Shown here: positions 48,102-59,283 of the stretch, one piece after another
How the letters are laid out: every line of letters begins with the position of its first letter
Position numbering within the stretch: the stretch's first letter is position 1
From: Ursus arctos
Taxonomy: Eukaryota > Chordata > Mammalia > Carnivora > Ursidae
DNA: 64,000 nucleotides
Assembly: GCF_023065955.2 (NCBI RefSeq)
Contig: NW_026622985.1
Coordinates: 76,063,931-76,127,930 of the forward strand
Direction: 5' to 3'
Notes under the pieces: model-generated
What the model was told of the DNA's origin: nothing
Seen by the model: the letters and a program-made list of their open reading frames with translations, nothing else
Database searches by the model: none
Translations under genes and position numbers: made by a program

Positions 48102-49789
48102 AATACCAGTATAAACATAGAGTCAAAAATAGGCTTTTCAGATTTCTGGCATTTTGCATAGTAGGATTATCATTTTTTTCTTGCAGATAATCACACTAAA
48201 ATATTTCTTTTAAAGTATAATAGAGCATCAAGGAATCATATAAAGAAGTTACATGAAAACCAATGAAAAATTAATCATAAAACTTAAAATCCTCAGGGGA
48301 TACTACACAGTTGTGGGGCAAACATCCTGTTCTCATGTGTCCCTTAATCAGCCCTGTTACCAGCATGTACACTAAGTCCTCGAGACCTAAGTAAGCTTTG
48401 TTTTACTCATAAAAGACACAAATAAATCTATATTTCAAGTTGACATTGTTTTCCTATAGAAAAACATCTTGCCATTTCATCCATATGTTTTGAGTCTCGA
48501 TTGCTATACACATCACATAATGCAGAATGTTCCTAGGTGAGCTTTACAAGGCAAACAGCACTCCAAAGACAAGGCTATCTTCCCGGGATTACAACGACTT
48601 TCAATGTAAATGGGCATCATGGGGCAAAATGAACAGTGTGTTAACACTAAAAGGACCTGACACTGTCCTTCCAGGATGAGGCCCATTTTAGTCATTTTTA
48701 AAAAGCATGGCCCAGTTATAATGAAATGAAAAGAAGTTAGCAAGTTGTTATGCGGGTCTTGCTGCACACATGATTTGGGCATAATCAGAAATTCTAATCA
48801 TAAGAGGCTGCAGGAGCAGGAGCATTATAATTGCAGAAGAGGGAGGGCCACTGGGTGTCAAACTCTCAGGAGGGAAATGGAGATTTATCGCCTCAGCGGT
48901 AAGGCAGGTGAATGATGGATGGGGTGGCTTATTGTCACTCCCGTGAATTGAGTGAGGATGTAAAAAGCAGCTTTGGGGGTGTATGGAGAAAGAGCTGGGA
49001 TTTTCGAACTGAAATATGTATTACAATGGAGTGGATTTCAGGAATCCCAGTCTTACTTCAACCACAGCTACAGCAATATGGATGAGCCTCAGACAAGGTT
49101 GTAATGAGACCTTTCAGACCAACTGAATGTACGTTATTATCATAAACCACACAGAATATATTTGCAGGCATTCCACATCCACGAAGGTGACGATCTAATT
49201 ACACATTAAGTTTTTCTTTCTGTCAATAGAGATATTTGCTAAAGAGCAGGTTAACAAAATTAGATTTGTTGTCTTTTGCTTCCTGAGCCCAAGTACCTCT
49301 CTCTATACTTAATTATGTGCTATTGATGTTTCTCAAGACGGTCCTGGGGAAGAGCAAAAAGCCCCAAGGGGAAGATTAAGAATAAGAGGCTCCTGGTTTT
49401 GCTGCTCCCTTTCCTTGTTCTGGTTATTTCAAAACCACAGGTTTGTAAGGTGAGCAGGCTGGATTAGCAACAGTGAACTTCAAGGTCCTTGTTCTAGGAT
49501 TCCATGAAATAGGAAAGGGACTACGACTCTACTTCATACCAAAACTACAGACTGACTCTAGACCCTTCAATGAAAAATGAAACCAAATATATAAAACAAT
49601 AACGGCAACTTAATACCAAATCATAAAACTATCAAAACATTAGCCTGCAATATCTACAAAATACCAAGTAGATTTGTGGATTTTTGTTAGATTTGTTTAG
49701 GTAAACACCTACGCAAGTATATTCTGTATCTCCATGTCTGCAGTAAAATCACACTGTGTTTCTGTCTATATTAAAAATATTCTATTACT
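48102..49789. other. long repeat-free stretch
   Basis: About 1.7 kb with no interspersed repeat I can recognise, rare in this window. 48780-49210 has balanced composition and no open frame of note. It is a reasonable place to look for conserved non-coding DNA, but I cannot show conservation. Confidence 0.4.
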
Positions 49790-50493
49790 CAGCAAATAGG
49801 ATGCCTACTATCAAAAAAACCCCAGAAAATAAATGTTGGTGAGGAGAGGAATTGGAACCCTTGAGCACTGTTGATGGGAATGCAAAATGGTGCAGCTACT
49901 GTGGACAATGGTATGACTGCTCCTCAAAAGATTACATATAAAATTACCATATGATCTAGCAATTCCACTCCTGGGTATACATTCAAAAGAAATGCAAGCA
50001 GGGACTTAAATCAGTATTTGTACATCCACGTTTATAGCAGCATTATTCACAATAGCCAAAATGTAGACAAAACCCATGTGCCCATTGATAGATGAACAGA
50101 TAGACAAAATGTGGTCTATACATGCAATGGAATATTACTCACCCCTAAAAAGGAAGGAAATTCAACACATGCTACAACAGGGATGAACCCTGAAGACATT
50201 ATACTAAATGAATTAAGTCATTCACAAAAGGACAAATACTGTATGATTCCACTGCGAGGTGCCTGGATTCATCAAATTTTTAGAGACAGAAAAGAGAACA
50301 GTGGTTGCTAGAAGGAGGGGGAAAGGGAAGTTAGTGTTTAATGGGGACAGAGTTTCCGTTTGGGAAGATGAAAAATTGCTAGGATAAACAGTGGCGATGG
50401 TTACACAACAACGTGAATGTACTTAAAGCAGCTGTACATTTAAAAATAGTTAAAACAGGACACCTTAAGTTACAGATATTTTACTGTAATAAG
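49790..50493 (+). mobile_element. L1M fragment: ORF2 C-terminus and 3' UTR
   Basis: TGGTGAGGAGAGGAATTGG, CACTGTTGATGGGAATGC, CAATTCCACTCCTGGGTATAC, AATGGAATATTACTCACCCC, then 3' UTR (GTGGTTGCTAGAAGGAGGGG). Flanks beginning AAATATTCTA at 49775 and 50494 may be a worn target duplication. The short frame at 50111-50311 keeps TGMNPEDIILNELSHSQKDK, an ORF2p C-terminal block, but is broken on both sides. Confidence 0.9.
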
Positions 50494-50879
50494 AAATATT
50501 CTAATAACATAAAAAATAACTAATAGGGCGTCCCGATTTTTCTTTAGAAACTGAATCATTTTAGTTAATTAGCTTTCTGTTCTGACCAGATTTGGGGGCA
50601 ATTTATGTTTCAATGTTTTTATTATAAGGAAAGCTGTTACCGGAAAGTGAGGGAAATAGATGGTTGGTAAGTAAAAGCAGCATATGCTCTCTATGCCATA
50701 ACTCCAAAGCAGATACAGGGCTGAAGTAGTTGGAAAAGCTTACAAAGACAAGTCAAGGAGTAAGGGTTCAGTCAACAGAGAACAGCCATGGAGTTTAGAG
50801 GAAGATCAGGAGAGCTTTTGTAAATCACAAGTTTTAGTTCTGGAATCTCCTTCTCCAACCATAAAACGGCAAATTCATC
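50494..50879. other. no feature recognised
   Basis: No repeat or coding frame I can support. Confidence 0.4.
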
Positions 50880-51065
50880 AGATACTATTATTTTTTAATT
50901 GACTTCTAGCATCACATATTTATTTTTTTCTATTAATTAGTTTCACACATTTTCGCTTCTTCCACTGGATTGTAAGAACTTTTAGAATATAATTAATGTG
51001 ATATTTATTCCCAACTTCCTTATAATTCACAATAAAGACATTCTTGGTAATGAATGAATGAAGGG
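50880..51065 (+). mobile_element. possible L2 3' end
   Basis: CACTGGATTGTAAGAACTTTTAG and GGTAATGAATGAATGAA recall the L2 3' end (ACTAGATTGTAAGCTCC ... TTGAATGAATGAA). Confidence 0.45.
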
Positions 51066-51295
51066 GAATGAAGTAACACAGTGCCTGTCCTGTCGGAATT
51101 CATAGTGCAGGAAAATATTGATTTGTTTGTCAATCAAACAATTAGAACATATCTTGATTATTTGAGCCACCTACTCAATTCAGGAAAAGATGTTCAAAAG
51201 ATTTTCTTAATCTACAAGTACAGAATAAAATACACATTGTGGTGAATTGGACCTACCACAAAATCAGAAAATGTATTGAGAATGATATAATAAGA

Positions 51296-51745
51296 TAATA
51301 AAAATAATAATAGTTAACATTTATTTAGCATTTACTAAATGCCAGACTCTGTATTAAGTACATTTCATGGATTCTCTCTTTCTCGCTCTCTCTTTTTTTA
51401 AAGATTTATTCATTTATTTGAAAGAGAGAGAAAGAGAGAAAGGATGGAGGGAGGGGAAGAGGGAGAGGGAGAGAATCTCAAGCAGACTCCCTGCTGAGCA
51501 TGGAGTCTGACAGAGGGCACCATCCAACCCTGAGATCATGACCTGAGCTGAAACCAAGAGTTGGACACTCAGCTGAATGAGCCACCCAGGCACCCCATGG
51601 ATTCTCTTTTTTAATCTTTACAACAAATTTGGAGATATTTATTTTTATTTTACAGACAGAAGAACCCAAAGAGATAAGGTTAAATAATTTTTCCAAAGCC
51701 ACATTCAAAATTATTAGGTTGATTATTTAAACCCACAGAATTGAT
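51296..51745 (-). mobile_element. MIR SINE, reversed, split by a Can-SINE
   Basis: Left part: ATAGTTAACATTTATTTAGC and AAATGCCAGACTCTGTATTAAG. Right part after the SINE: ATTTTACAGACAGAAGAACC, GATAAGGTTAAATAATTTTTCC, TTTAAACCCACAGAATTG. Together these make one reversed MIR. Confidence 0.85.
51381..51595 (-). mobile_element. Can-SINE nested in the MIR
   Basis: AAAGATTTATTCATTTATTTG tail side, head ATGAGCCACCCAGGCACCC. Flanks 51366-51377 and 51596-51607 are both CATGGATTCTCT. Confidence 0.95.
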
Positions 51746-52879
51746 TCCAGATACTATAGAATTTTAAGACAAGTGCATGTTTCTTATCTGGTGATGTCAT
51801 GAAAAGCAGACCAGGAGCGCTTACTTTGCATAGTGTCAGGCCATCTCACACATATGACTACTTAATTCAAAATATGTGTTAACTATACAATGACTGTTGG
51901 TGAAATAGTGAGATCCTCACGATGATCACAGATGATTATGGAGCTTTTGTTTTTTAATTTTTAAAGGATTGAAGATTTTAGTTGTTTTCAGTAGTGAAAT
52001 AGTCATTTAATCTTTGTCAGGGAGCATCTGCAAGCCTGGGGCTTTTTGTGGATTGCGATGTGAAGAGATACATATTTAAAATAAAAGTGACAGGCCTATT
52101 CTTGCAAAAAAGGAGCTAAAATATTTCCTTAAGGAAAAGATCAGGTTTTAAAAGAGATAGTTAAAAGTAACTATTTTTTAATAAAATAAAAGTGATTTAA
52201 CCATTTAAAATGTATTACGTAGTTATACATGCCAAAGAATTATATACATGAGTTCCCAGTTTAAGTGCTCATTTGAAAATACCTCTTGCAAAGCATGGCT
52301 CTATGGGGTGTTCATATAATGTAAGTTCAGCCTTCTATTTGGCTTTTCAATATGCTAGACATACATGGTATGTGTAATACTGCTGATCGAATGTACATTC
52401 ATTGGTAATTAGTATCTAGCCCACTTCACACCTTTGCTTTAGGGCATGACCATGAGGACCTAGCCTATAACTTCATTCCTCCAAAGGCCACTTAGTTCTA
52501 CACAAAGAAAATACAGTTGCATAGAGCTTCTCTGTACCTTTAACCTTTCTAACTCTTATCTGAATGTGTCATATTGTGTTGGGCAAGACAGTTTCTATTG
52601 TGGAAACAAAATACAACTAAATAGAGCAAACAAGGATTACCACCCCACTCTCACCAGCTACTCAAAATACATGCCTGGATTTATCATGAATTAATCAGTA
52701 AAAATTTCTGTGCTTTTTAGTAAAACCAAGTTAATCATTATATTTTATTTTTAAGGTTGTTTTAATAAAGAAAAACAGACATGCAGGAAAAAAAGAGTAT
52801 ACAATGATTATGCATCTTAGTAATTTATTATGAAGGGAATATTTCCATTTAATGACTCCCAAGGCAAGCATGATCTTAA
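51746..52879. other. no feature recognised
   Basis: AT-rich, no coding frame and no repeat I can name. Confidence 0.4.
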
Positions 52880-53240
52880 TTTCTAAGTCTGTTTTTCCCT
52901 TAGCATCTGGCCGTTACAAATAAATGTATGCTCACATTTTTGTTGGTCTATACCAAGGGATAGAAATTACTGCATCAAAAGGTAGGCTTATATTTTATTT
53001 TAAAACAGCACCAAACCATCTGTAAAATTGGTTGTCTTATTTTCCATTCTTACCAGCAGTGCCTGAGAGCTTCCATTATCCACATCTTTGCCAACCTTCT
53101 TATAAGCAACATGGAGTGAAGTTTTATTGTGTTAATCTGACAAATGTTTCCTTTTCATTGGAGCATTTCATACATTATATTTCATATGTTGATGTTTTGT
53201 GATATAAATTTATAATATCACTATTTGCTTAATATATGTT
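52880..53240 (-). mobile_element. very old L1M ORF2 fragment, reversed
   Basis: GGGATAGAAATTACTGCATC, ACAGCACCAAACCATCTG, TTCCATTCTTACCAGCAGTG and CCACATCTTTGCCAACC match the reversed ORF2 C-terminal zone (cf. CAGTGGTTGCACCAATTTAC, CCCACCAACAGTG, CATCCTCGCCAACA). Confidence 0.72.
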
Positions 53241-53388
53241 CCACTTACCTCTTCTGTTCATTCATGAGTCCATCCAAAGTAATGCTCCACTTTCTTGCCT
53301 TTTCAGTCACTTCTAACTTCATCTGAGGTCCTGGAGAGAAAAGCAGCCTCAATTATAATTTTTATAATCATTCCACTGTATCTGTTCA

Positions 53389-53418
53389 TATATATACACA
53401 TATATATGTGTATATATA
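53389..53418. repeat. 30-bp perfect palindrome, alternating TA/CA/TG
   Basis: TATATATACACATAT followed directly by its exact reverse complement. Alternating purine-pyrimidine, so cruciform or Z-DNA is possible. Confidence 0.95.
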
Positions 53419-53420
53419 GT

Positions 53421-53619
53421 TTTTAAATTTTTATTTATTTTATTTGAGAGATAGAGAGTGCATGCACATTTGGGTGGGGGGAGCAGAGGGAGAGAATCTC
53501 AAGCAGACTCCGTGCTGAGTGTGGAGCCTGATGCAGGGCTTAATCTCAAGACCCTGAGATCATGAACTGAATTGAAACCAAGAGTTGGACACTTAACTGA
53601 CTGAGCCACCCAGGCACCC
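53421..53619 (-). mobile_element. Can-SINE, reversed
   Basis: TTTTATTTATTTTATTTGAG tail side, GATGCAGGGCTTAATCTC, head GACTGAGCCACCCAGGCACCCC. Possible worn target duplication ending in TCATATAT on both sides. Confidence 0.92.
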
Positions 53620-53624
53620 CTGAA

Positions 53625-53830
53625 TATGGTCATATATTAGTGCCTTTAATGTGCTAGGCATTTTATATACCTTATCTCCTCTTCTCTTTAAAAAAATATT
53701 TTGAGAGAGAAGAGGGAAGGAAAGAGGAGGGGAGGGGTGGGGAGAGAAGTTAAGTAATGTAGCCAAGGTCATCAGACACACAGATTTAGGAAGCTGGAGA
53801 GGGCATGGGATCAAGTTTATTTAATTTCAA
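53625..53830 (-). mobile_element. MIR fragment, reversed, interrupted by purine-rich sequence
   Basis: AATGTGCTAGGCATTTTATATACC and then AGAAGTTAAGTAATGTAGCC + AAGGTCATCAGAC match a reversed MIR. The 53690-53745 middle (AAATATTTTGAGAGAGAAGAGG and more purines) looks like a truncated SINE piece or simple repeat. Confidence 0.55.
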
Positions 53831-53889
53831 AGTCCACACCATTTTTCAGCATCACAGTGCCTTTTATAATAGCAGACTGCTTACATTCC

Positions 53890-54091
53890 TTTTTTTTTTT
53901 TTTTTTAAGATTTTATTTATTTGACAGAGATAGAGACAGCCAGAAAGAGAGGGAACACAAGCAGGGGGAGTGGGAGAGGAAGAAGCAGGCTCACAGCAGA
54001 GGAGCCCGATGTGGGGCTCGATCCCAGAACACCAGGATCACGCCCTGAGCCGAAGGCAGACGCTTTAACCGCTGTGCCACCCAGGCGCCCC
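53890..54091 (-). mobile_element. young Can-SINE, reversed
   Basis: T17-type run, GAGATAGAGACAGCCAGAAAG, GATGTGGGGCTCGATCCC, head GTGCCACCCAGGCGCCCC. I could not find a convincing target duplication, so the insertion may have been altered afterwards. Confidence 0.96.
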
Positions 54092-55474
54092 TCACTTTTT
54101 AAATATAAAAGATTTAAAATAGATTTTATAATTCTACTTAACAAATGGCTATATATTTCTTTAAGAATATTTAACCATAATTTTACAAATTATTCCAATC
54201 AAGGAAACCTGTGTGTGTGTGTATACCTATAATATATAGAATTTGAAATGTGTTCTTTCCCCTTTATTTATATATGTATATTTGTATGTGTACATATTTT
54301 TATGTAGGTATATAAAATTCAGAATATATTTTCTTCCTTCTCTTTTAAAAAAACTATAATCAAAGAAGTCAACAAGTTATAAATACCTTCGAATTACTTC
54401 TTAAATAAAAGACTTCTAATATAAAACTAAGGATTCTTTAATATAAAACTAAGAAGATTTTGGGAAATCTAAAACTTTTAATAAATAATATTGACTTTAT
54501 TTCTTAAAATATTTATGTTTTTTTCTCCCTGGCAAATGTTAACAGAAATTAAATGATTTACATGATTTGGAATATATGATGCTGCTAAAGTCCAATAACT
54601 GAAAAGTGTTAACTTAAAAAAAAAAAAGTGTCAACATTAGCCAGAGTAATCTGAATCATTTAAAACTTTAAAATAGCCATTACTATTGATACTTCCATTT
54701 TTAAATGTTAGCATTATACCTTTACATACCGACCTTTTCTTCGTGTTTAAAATAATCATAAAAACAATCATATTCCAATATTACTGTTTGCTTCCTATGT
54801 TGAAAACCTGACTTTTGCCAGTGAACTAGTGGACTACCATTATGAACTTAACATGAAATAGTTCAGATTTTAGTTTTTTGTCTTGAGCACAAGCACTCAT
54901 AGGGTATTAGAAGTCACCAACACATTCTTAGAGAATCATATCTGTCCAAGGTCCAGGAAAGTAACACAAAAATACAGGACAAAGAGATTCATCAACATCA
55001 ACATCGGAAAAACATGGGAGAAGTGTGTGTTCCTCCCTGGTCTGATTCTGAACTGGAATTCTCTGAGGATTGCTTAGAGACTCCCTTTCCTTTTTCCTCC
55101 TCCCTGTATACTGCCTAGCACACCAGTGTGCCCTTGGGTTCTTGTACTCAGGTTCTTTCCCCCAGGATTCCCTTTGCTAGAATTGTTATGTTGTTTGTAA
55201 TAAACATCCAGAAGAGTTGGGCTGTGCTTTACCATTTCAAAGGATTTTCAGGTAAATGTTTTTCCTGTGATTTAAAAAAAAGGCAAACTTAATTTTACTA
55301 TGGTGTTTCATGAAGCTATGATAAATATGAAAAACTCTATGTTTGAATTTAATGTAGGACCTGGATTCTTTTACTAAGAATCTTCATATTAAGGAATGAA
55401 TGAAACATTAGGTCAGCCTTTCTATGGAAAAGAAGTTATGCACAGTTGAAAAAATATAGACAGGAGGAAAAATA
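54092..55474. other. no gene recognised
   Basis: AT-rich. Two near-identical TAATATAAAACTAAG motifs lie at about 54418 and 54439. No coding frame with a domain. Confidence 0.4.
54602..54634 (+). repeat. poly(A) flanked by a short duplication
   Basis: AAAAGTGTTAAC, then TT and A12, then AAAAGTGTCAAC (11 of 12 identical). This is what an extremely truncated retrotransposition, tail only, would leave. Chance is not excluded at this length. Confidence 0.4.
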
Positions 55475-55670
55475 ATTATTTTGTGCTCACTTAGTGCTAG
55501 CTACTATACATACATTACCTATTGAACACTTATATAAACTCTCAAGGTAGTTACTATCACCTCTATTTTGCAGACGGGGAAGCAGGTATTAAAGACAGCA
55601 AGTATTATGATTTATATCCAGTGGCTACAAGTGAGGAGTTCAGGAATGAACTCAGGTAAGCCTGTTTCCA
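55475..55670 (-). mobile_element. MIR SINE, reversed
   Basis: GTGCTCACTTAGTGCTAGC, CTCTCAAGGTAGTTACTATCACC, TATTTTGCAGACGGGGAAGC and AGTTCAGGAATGAACTCAGG are the reversed MIR blocks in order. Confidence 0.8.
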
Positions 55671-55804
55671 AAGCCCCTGCTCCTTTCACAAAAACATCTC
55701 CTCTGCCAGACTTGTCACTAATGCTGATGTCTATTAATAAACAGACAAATAATACAATAAAGCTATGCAGGCAATTTTTTCTAATCTATTTGTCTACATG
55801 GATG

Positions 55805-56080
55805 GGAAATAGGATGGCATAATGGTGGATAAGAGCACAATTTTGGATGTCAGCTAGCATGGATTCTAATCTTGACTCTAATACTTATTAATTACTTTAC
55901 CTTTAATACCTATTAGAGAAGCAAACTAAAGTAGCCTCTGCGATGCTGTTTTCTCACGTGTAAAATGGGAATAATAACAGCATCTAGATCATAAGGTTAA
56001 GTTATAGATAAGATAATGAAAATTGAGTGCTTAACACTGCATTACATATAGTAAGAGTACAAAAACATTGCTATAATTAT
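55805..56080 (+). mobile_element. MIR SINE
   Basis: GGCATAATGGTGGATAAGAGCAC, ATGGATTCTAATCTTGACTC, TTTCTCACGTGTAAAATGGG, AATAATAACAGCATCTAG and TGAGTGCTTAACAC: near full-length MIR in sense, close to the reversed MIR upstream. Confidence 0.88.
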
Positions 56081-56439
56081 AGTACCTGTTGTGAACTTTA
56101 ACACTTTAATTTTAACTTGAATTTAAAATAATCTGCCTATTAGCAGCAAAAGAAGAGTAAGTTCTGATTTACCACTGTGCTAGGTCTAAAAAGCTTAACT
56201 GGGATGGGCTGGGACTCATCAATAAAGGCATTTATCATCATTTAAAAAGATAAGTAATCCTTAAAAAATATAACAAGGCAAAATCAGAGAGGGAGACAAA
56301 CCATAAGAGACTCTTAATCATAGGAAACAAACTGAGGGTTGCTGGAGGGGAGGGAGGTAAAGGGATGGTGTAACTGGGTGATGGACATTAAGGAGGCCAT
56401 GTGATATAATGAGCACTGGGTATTATCTAAGACTGTTAG

Positions 56440-56470
56440 ATTATCTATCTATCTCTATCTATCATCTATC

Positions 56471-56517
<47 letters not shown>

Positions 56518-56526
56518 ATCTATCTT
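56440..56526. repeat. (ATCT)n microsatellite in the L1 3' UTR
   Basis: Interrupted ATCT array; 56471-56517 is uninterrupted, almost 12 units. It displaces the usual L1 end sequence, which resumes afterwards. Confidence 0.97.
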
Positions 56527-56611
56527 TTATAAGACTATTCTGATCTCTACCTCAGAAACCAATAATACATTATATGATAATTAATTGAATTTAAATGAAA
56601 AAACTATGTTT

Positions 56612-56840
56612 AGGGTCGTCTGGATGGCTCAGTCAGTTGAGCTTCTGACTCTTGGTTTCAGCTCAGGTCATGATCTCAGGGTGGTGGGATTGAGTCCCCA
56701 GTTCCAAGGCCCCGCATGGAGCCCTGCCTTGGTCACCTGGCACAGAGTCTGCCTTTGCCCCTCCTCCCCCTGCTTATATTCTCTCTCATGTGTGCTCTTT
56801 TTCTCTCAAATCAATCAATAAATAAATAAAATTAAAAATA
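56612..56840 (+). mobile_element. Can-SINE in the L1 tail
   Basis: Head GGGTCGTCTGGATGGCTCAG, AGCTCAGGTCATGATCTCAGG, body CCCCTCCTCCCCCTGC, tail AATAAATAAATAAAATT. An older subfamily, judged by CTTCTGACTCTTGGTTTCAG. Confidence 0.93.
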
Positions 56841-56888
56841 GTTAAAACTCCCCAAAACAAAAACCAGAAAGCATAAGTAATCCTTAAA

Positions 56889-57526
56889 TTGGGAATAAAA
56901 GTGTCAGTACAAGCACAATTGCATTTGCTTGTCATTAATGGACTTCAGACTGCCCAAGTAACTAAAAACTTGAAATGCCCATGTCCTCAGTTCTTTGCTT
57001 GAATATTCCTCTGCATCTAGTAAGGGTTACAAACCATGGGTATCAACTGTTAAATCCTTAATGAAATCCGGGAGCTTAGGTAAGATTTTGAACCACTTGC
57101 AATTGTTTGGTCTAGAGCTTTCCACAAACTAGTGGTGTAGGAGGAACCCCTACAATATAACAGTTACAGCAATGTACTATAAATAAATAACTTGTAGCTG
57201 TAAGCAACAAAGAGACTCATCCAGTTTAGCATTTTATGTCAACTCAAAAGTGATACAGTTTCAAACTGGTGTCATTGACTAAGGTTGAGTTTATAGGTTG
57301 TCATGACCACAGTTTCAAGCGCTGAGAGTTTTTTCAGCACCTCATGGTATCACAGTGGGGGTAATTTTCTTATCATTAATTTTAATTTCTTTCTTTCTCT
57401 CTTTCTCTTTGGCCTACTTTGCATAGTGACCTACAGAATATATCACCCTCTTAATCTTATCTAGGTCACAAACTGGAACAGGGAGAGATACCTATTAAAG
57501 ATAGGTACCTATTAAAGAGAGATACC
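56889..57526. other. no gene recognised
   Basis: Contains a small tandem of TACCTATTAAAGA units near 57489-57525, just before the direct repeat copy A. Confidence 0.4.
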
Positions 57527-57660
57527 TAAATAAATTACCTATTTCAAAGTTCAAAAATTGTGAGTGTATATATGTGTATAATTTTTAAGTAAAAATATTG
57601 AAGTTATTCAAAATTTGGAATTAGGTATTGGAAATAGGAATTTATTTGAATATGTGTTTT
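57527..57660. repeat. 134-bp direct repeat, copy A
   Basis: Pairs base for base, without gaps, with 59367-59500: 126 of 134 identical by my count, offset 1,840 bp. It includes TACCTATTTCAAAGTTCAAA and TTCAAAATTTGGAATTAGG. It is not part of any repeat family I recognise. Confidence 0.93.
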
Positions 57661-58112
57661 CATACTGCATTTAGTCTGTAGAAAATGAAGATTTCCAAAT
57701 CTTTGGAAGGGATAAGTAGTTTAGTGTATCCAATTTGGTTCCACAATGAAAACCTACCATTTTACCTCTAAGATTAACCATTTAAGTAAAATATATTATA
57801 TGTGAATGTTTACACCCCTCACCATGTGAATACAAGTCCAGTGGGAATATTTTTAATAGTATGACAAAGTATCTTCGAATTTTATTAGAAATGTTTTACA
57901 TAGTAATTTGTATCCAGTTTACATTTATCATTCATCTACAGAACTTGTGACATAGAGAAGCCATTACCGTGTTTTACTTTATTCTCATGAGGGACAATAC
58001 TTAAAAATGAGCTGGGCTGGGATTCAATAATATTTTATTTATGGGCTCTGATATTTGAATACCATATACTTTTCATGGTTCACTAAATATTCTTTTATTT
58101 TTTCCAAGCATT
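57661..58112. other. no feature recognised
   Basis: AT-rich, no coding frame. Confidence 0.4.
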
Positions 58113-58132
58113 TAAAAATGAAAAAACTTCTT

Positions 58133-58336
58133 TTTTTAAAAAAGATTTTATTTTTATTTATTTGACAGAGAGAGAGACAGCCAGCAAGAGAGGGAACACA
58201 AGCAGGGGGAGTGGGAGAGGAAGAAGCAGGCTCCCAGCAGGGCAAGGAACCCAATGCAGGGCTTGATCCCAGGACCCTGGGATCAGGCCCTGAGCTGACG
58301 GCAGATGCTTAACGACTAAGCCACCCAGGTGCCCCA
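58133..58336 (-). mobile_element. Can-SINE, reversed
   Basis: GATTTTATTTTTATTTATTTG tail side in part, head AAGCCACCCAGGTGCCCC. Flanks 58113-58132 (TAAAAATG...ACTTCTT) and 58337-58358 (TAAAAAAATG...TCTTCTT) are near-identical. Confidence 0.95.
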
Positions 58337-58358
58337 TAAAAAAATGAAAAATCTTCTT

Positions 58359-59050
58359 AACTCATCTACCGTACAAAACAGTGGTGGGTTGGATTTGGCA
58401 CATGGGCTGGCTATAATGTGTTGACTTCTGCCCCAGGTGATTGAACTGAAAGAATGGACACACCGTGCTCTTGATTGATAGAAACAAAGTGCACATCTAT
58501 GAATATTTATCCTATTTGTGCAAAGATAACCTGGTCATTCACTGGAAAGAGCATTCCCAAACTCTTCCATTAAAACAGTGCAAAAAGCTAATGCTGTCTT
58601 GAAAAAGTCACTCTTTATCCTTTGACAAATAGAGCTAAATCAGTGTTTTGTAAGTTACATAGATCTTATCTGATAGGAAAAAATCTATATTCATGGTCTA
58701 TATTCTCTAGGGATACCAATGTTATAATTTATTTTGATTGCAAAGACAAATTCATATTCTTGTATGGTTAATAATATCAAATTCATTCATTAGTCTAAAC
58801 CATACTATTATGCCTATGTATCAAATAACAATAAGAATACATTTGCTTAATAGCAGAAAACAAATATGGTACAGGATATGTAAATGCTTATTAAAGGAGG
58901 TAACTACCTCCTTTAATTTTTGAGGTGTCAAGGAAGCTCACTTTTGTAAATAACCAAATGATTTTTTGCAAAGTCAATAACAGTGGCAATAAAGTATGAG
59001 TAGAACCCTAACCTATTTCTTAATCTCTTTGGGACTCAGTATCTTCTAGG
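58359..59050. other. no feature recognised
   Basis: A short inverted pair AAAGGAGGTAAC / TACCTCCTTT lies near 58895-58915. No coding frame. Confidence 0.4.
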
Positions 59051-59070
59051 ATTAAAAAACAACAATGTCT

Positions 59071-59230
59071 TGGGGTGCCTGGGTAGCTCAGTCAGTCAAG
59101 CGTCTGACATCAGCTCAGGTCCTGATTTCAGGGTCCTGGGATCGAGCTCCAGGTTAGGCTCTGCACTCGGTGGGGAATCTCCTTGTCCCTCTGCCCCTTC
59201 CCCTGCTCCTGTTCTCCTTCTCTCTCTCTC

Positions 59231-59274
<44 letters not shown>

Positions 59275-59283
59275 AATCTTTTT
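59071..59283 (+). mobile_element. Can-SINE with long (AAAT)n tail
   Basis: Head GGGGTGCCTGGGTAGCTCAG, TCAGGGTCCTGGGATCGAG, body CCTTCCCCTGCTCCTG. The tail has an (AAAT)n expansion at 59233-59275, about ten units. Flanks AACAACAATGTCTT and ACCAACAATAACTT are similar. Confidence 0.95.

Larger units (their letters stand above)
56266..56872 (+). mobile_element. L1 3' end plus SINE composite in one target duplication
   Basis: L1 3' UTR (CAGAGAGGGAGACAAACC, GGAAACAAACTGAGGGTTGC, GAGCACTGGGTATTATC) with its tail reaching about 56607, then the Can-SINE at 56612-56840. The whole 607-bp unit is bounded by 56250-56265 and 56873-56888, both ATAAGTAATCCTTAAA. Simplest reading: the L1 inserted first and the SINE later landed in or near its A-rich tail. 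Confidence 0.88.

Noticed and set aside
53921..54232. 103-codon forward frame
   Set aside because: It is mostly antisense read-through of a Can-SINE (RETASKRGNTSRGSGRGRSRL-type sequence also seen at 19.4 and 47.9 kb).
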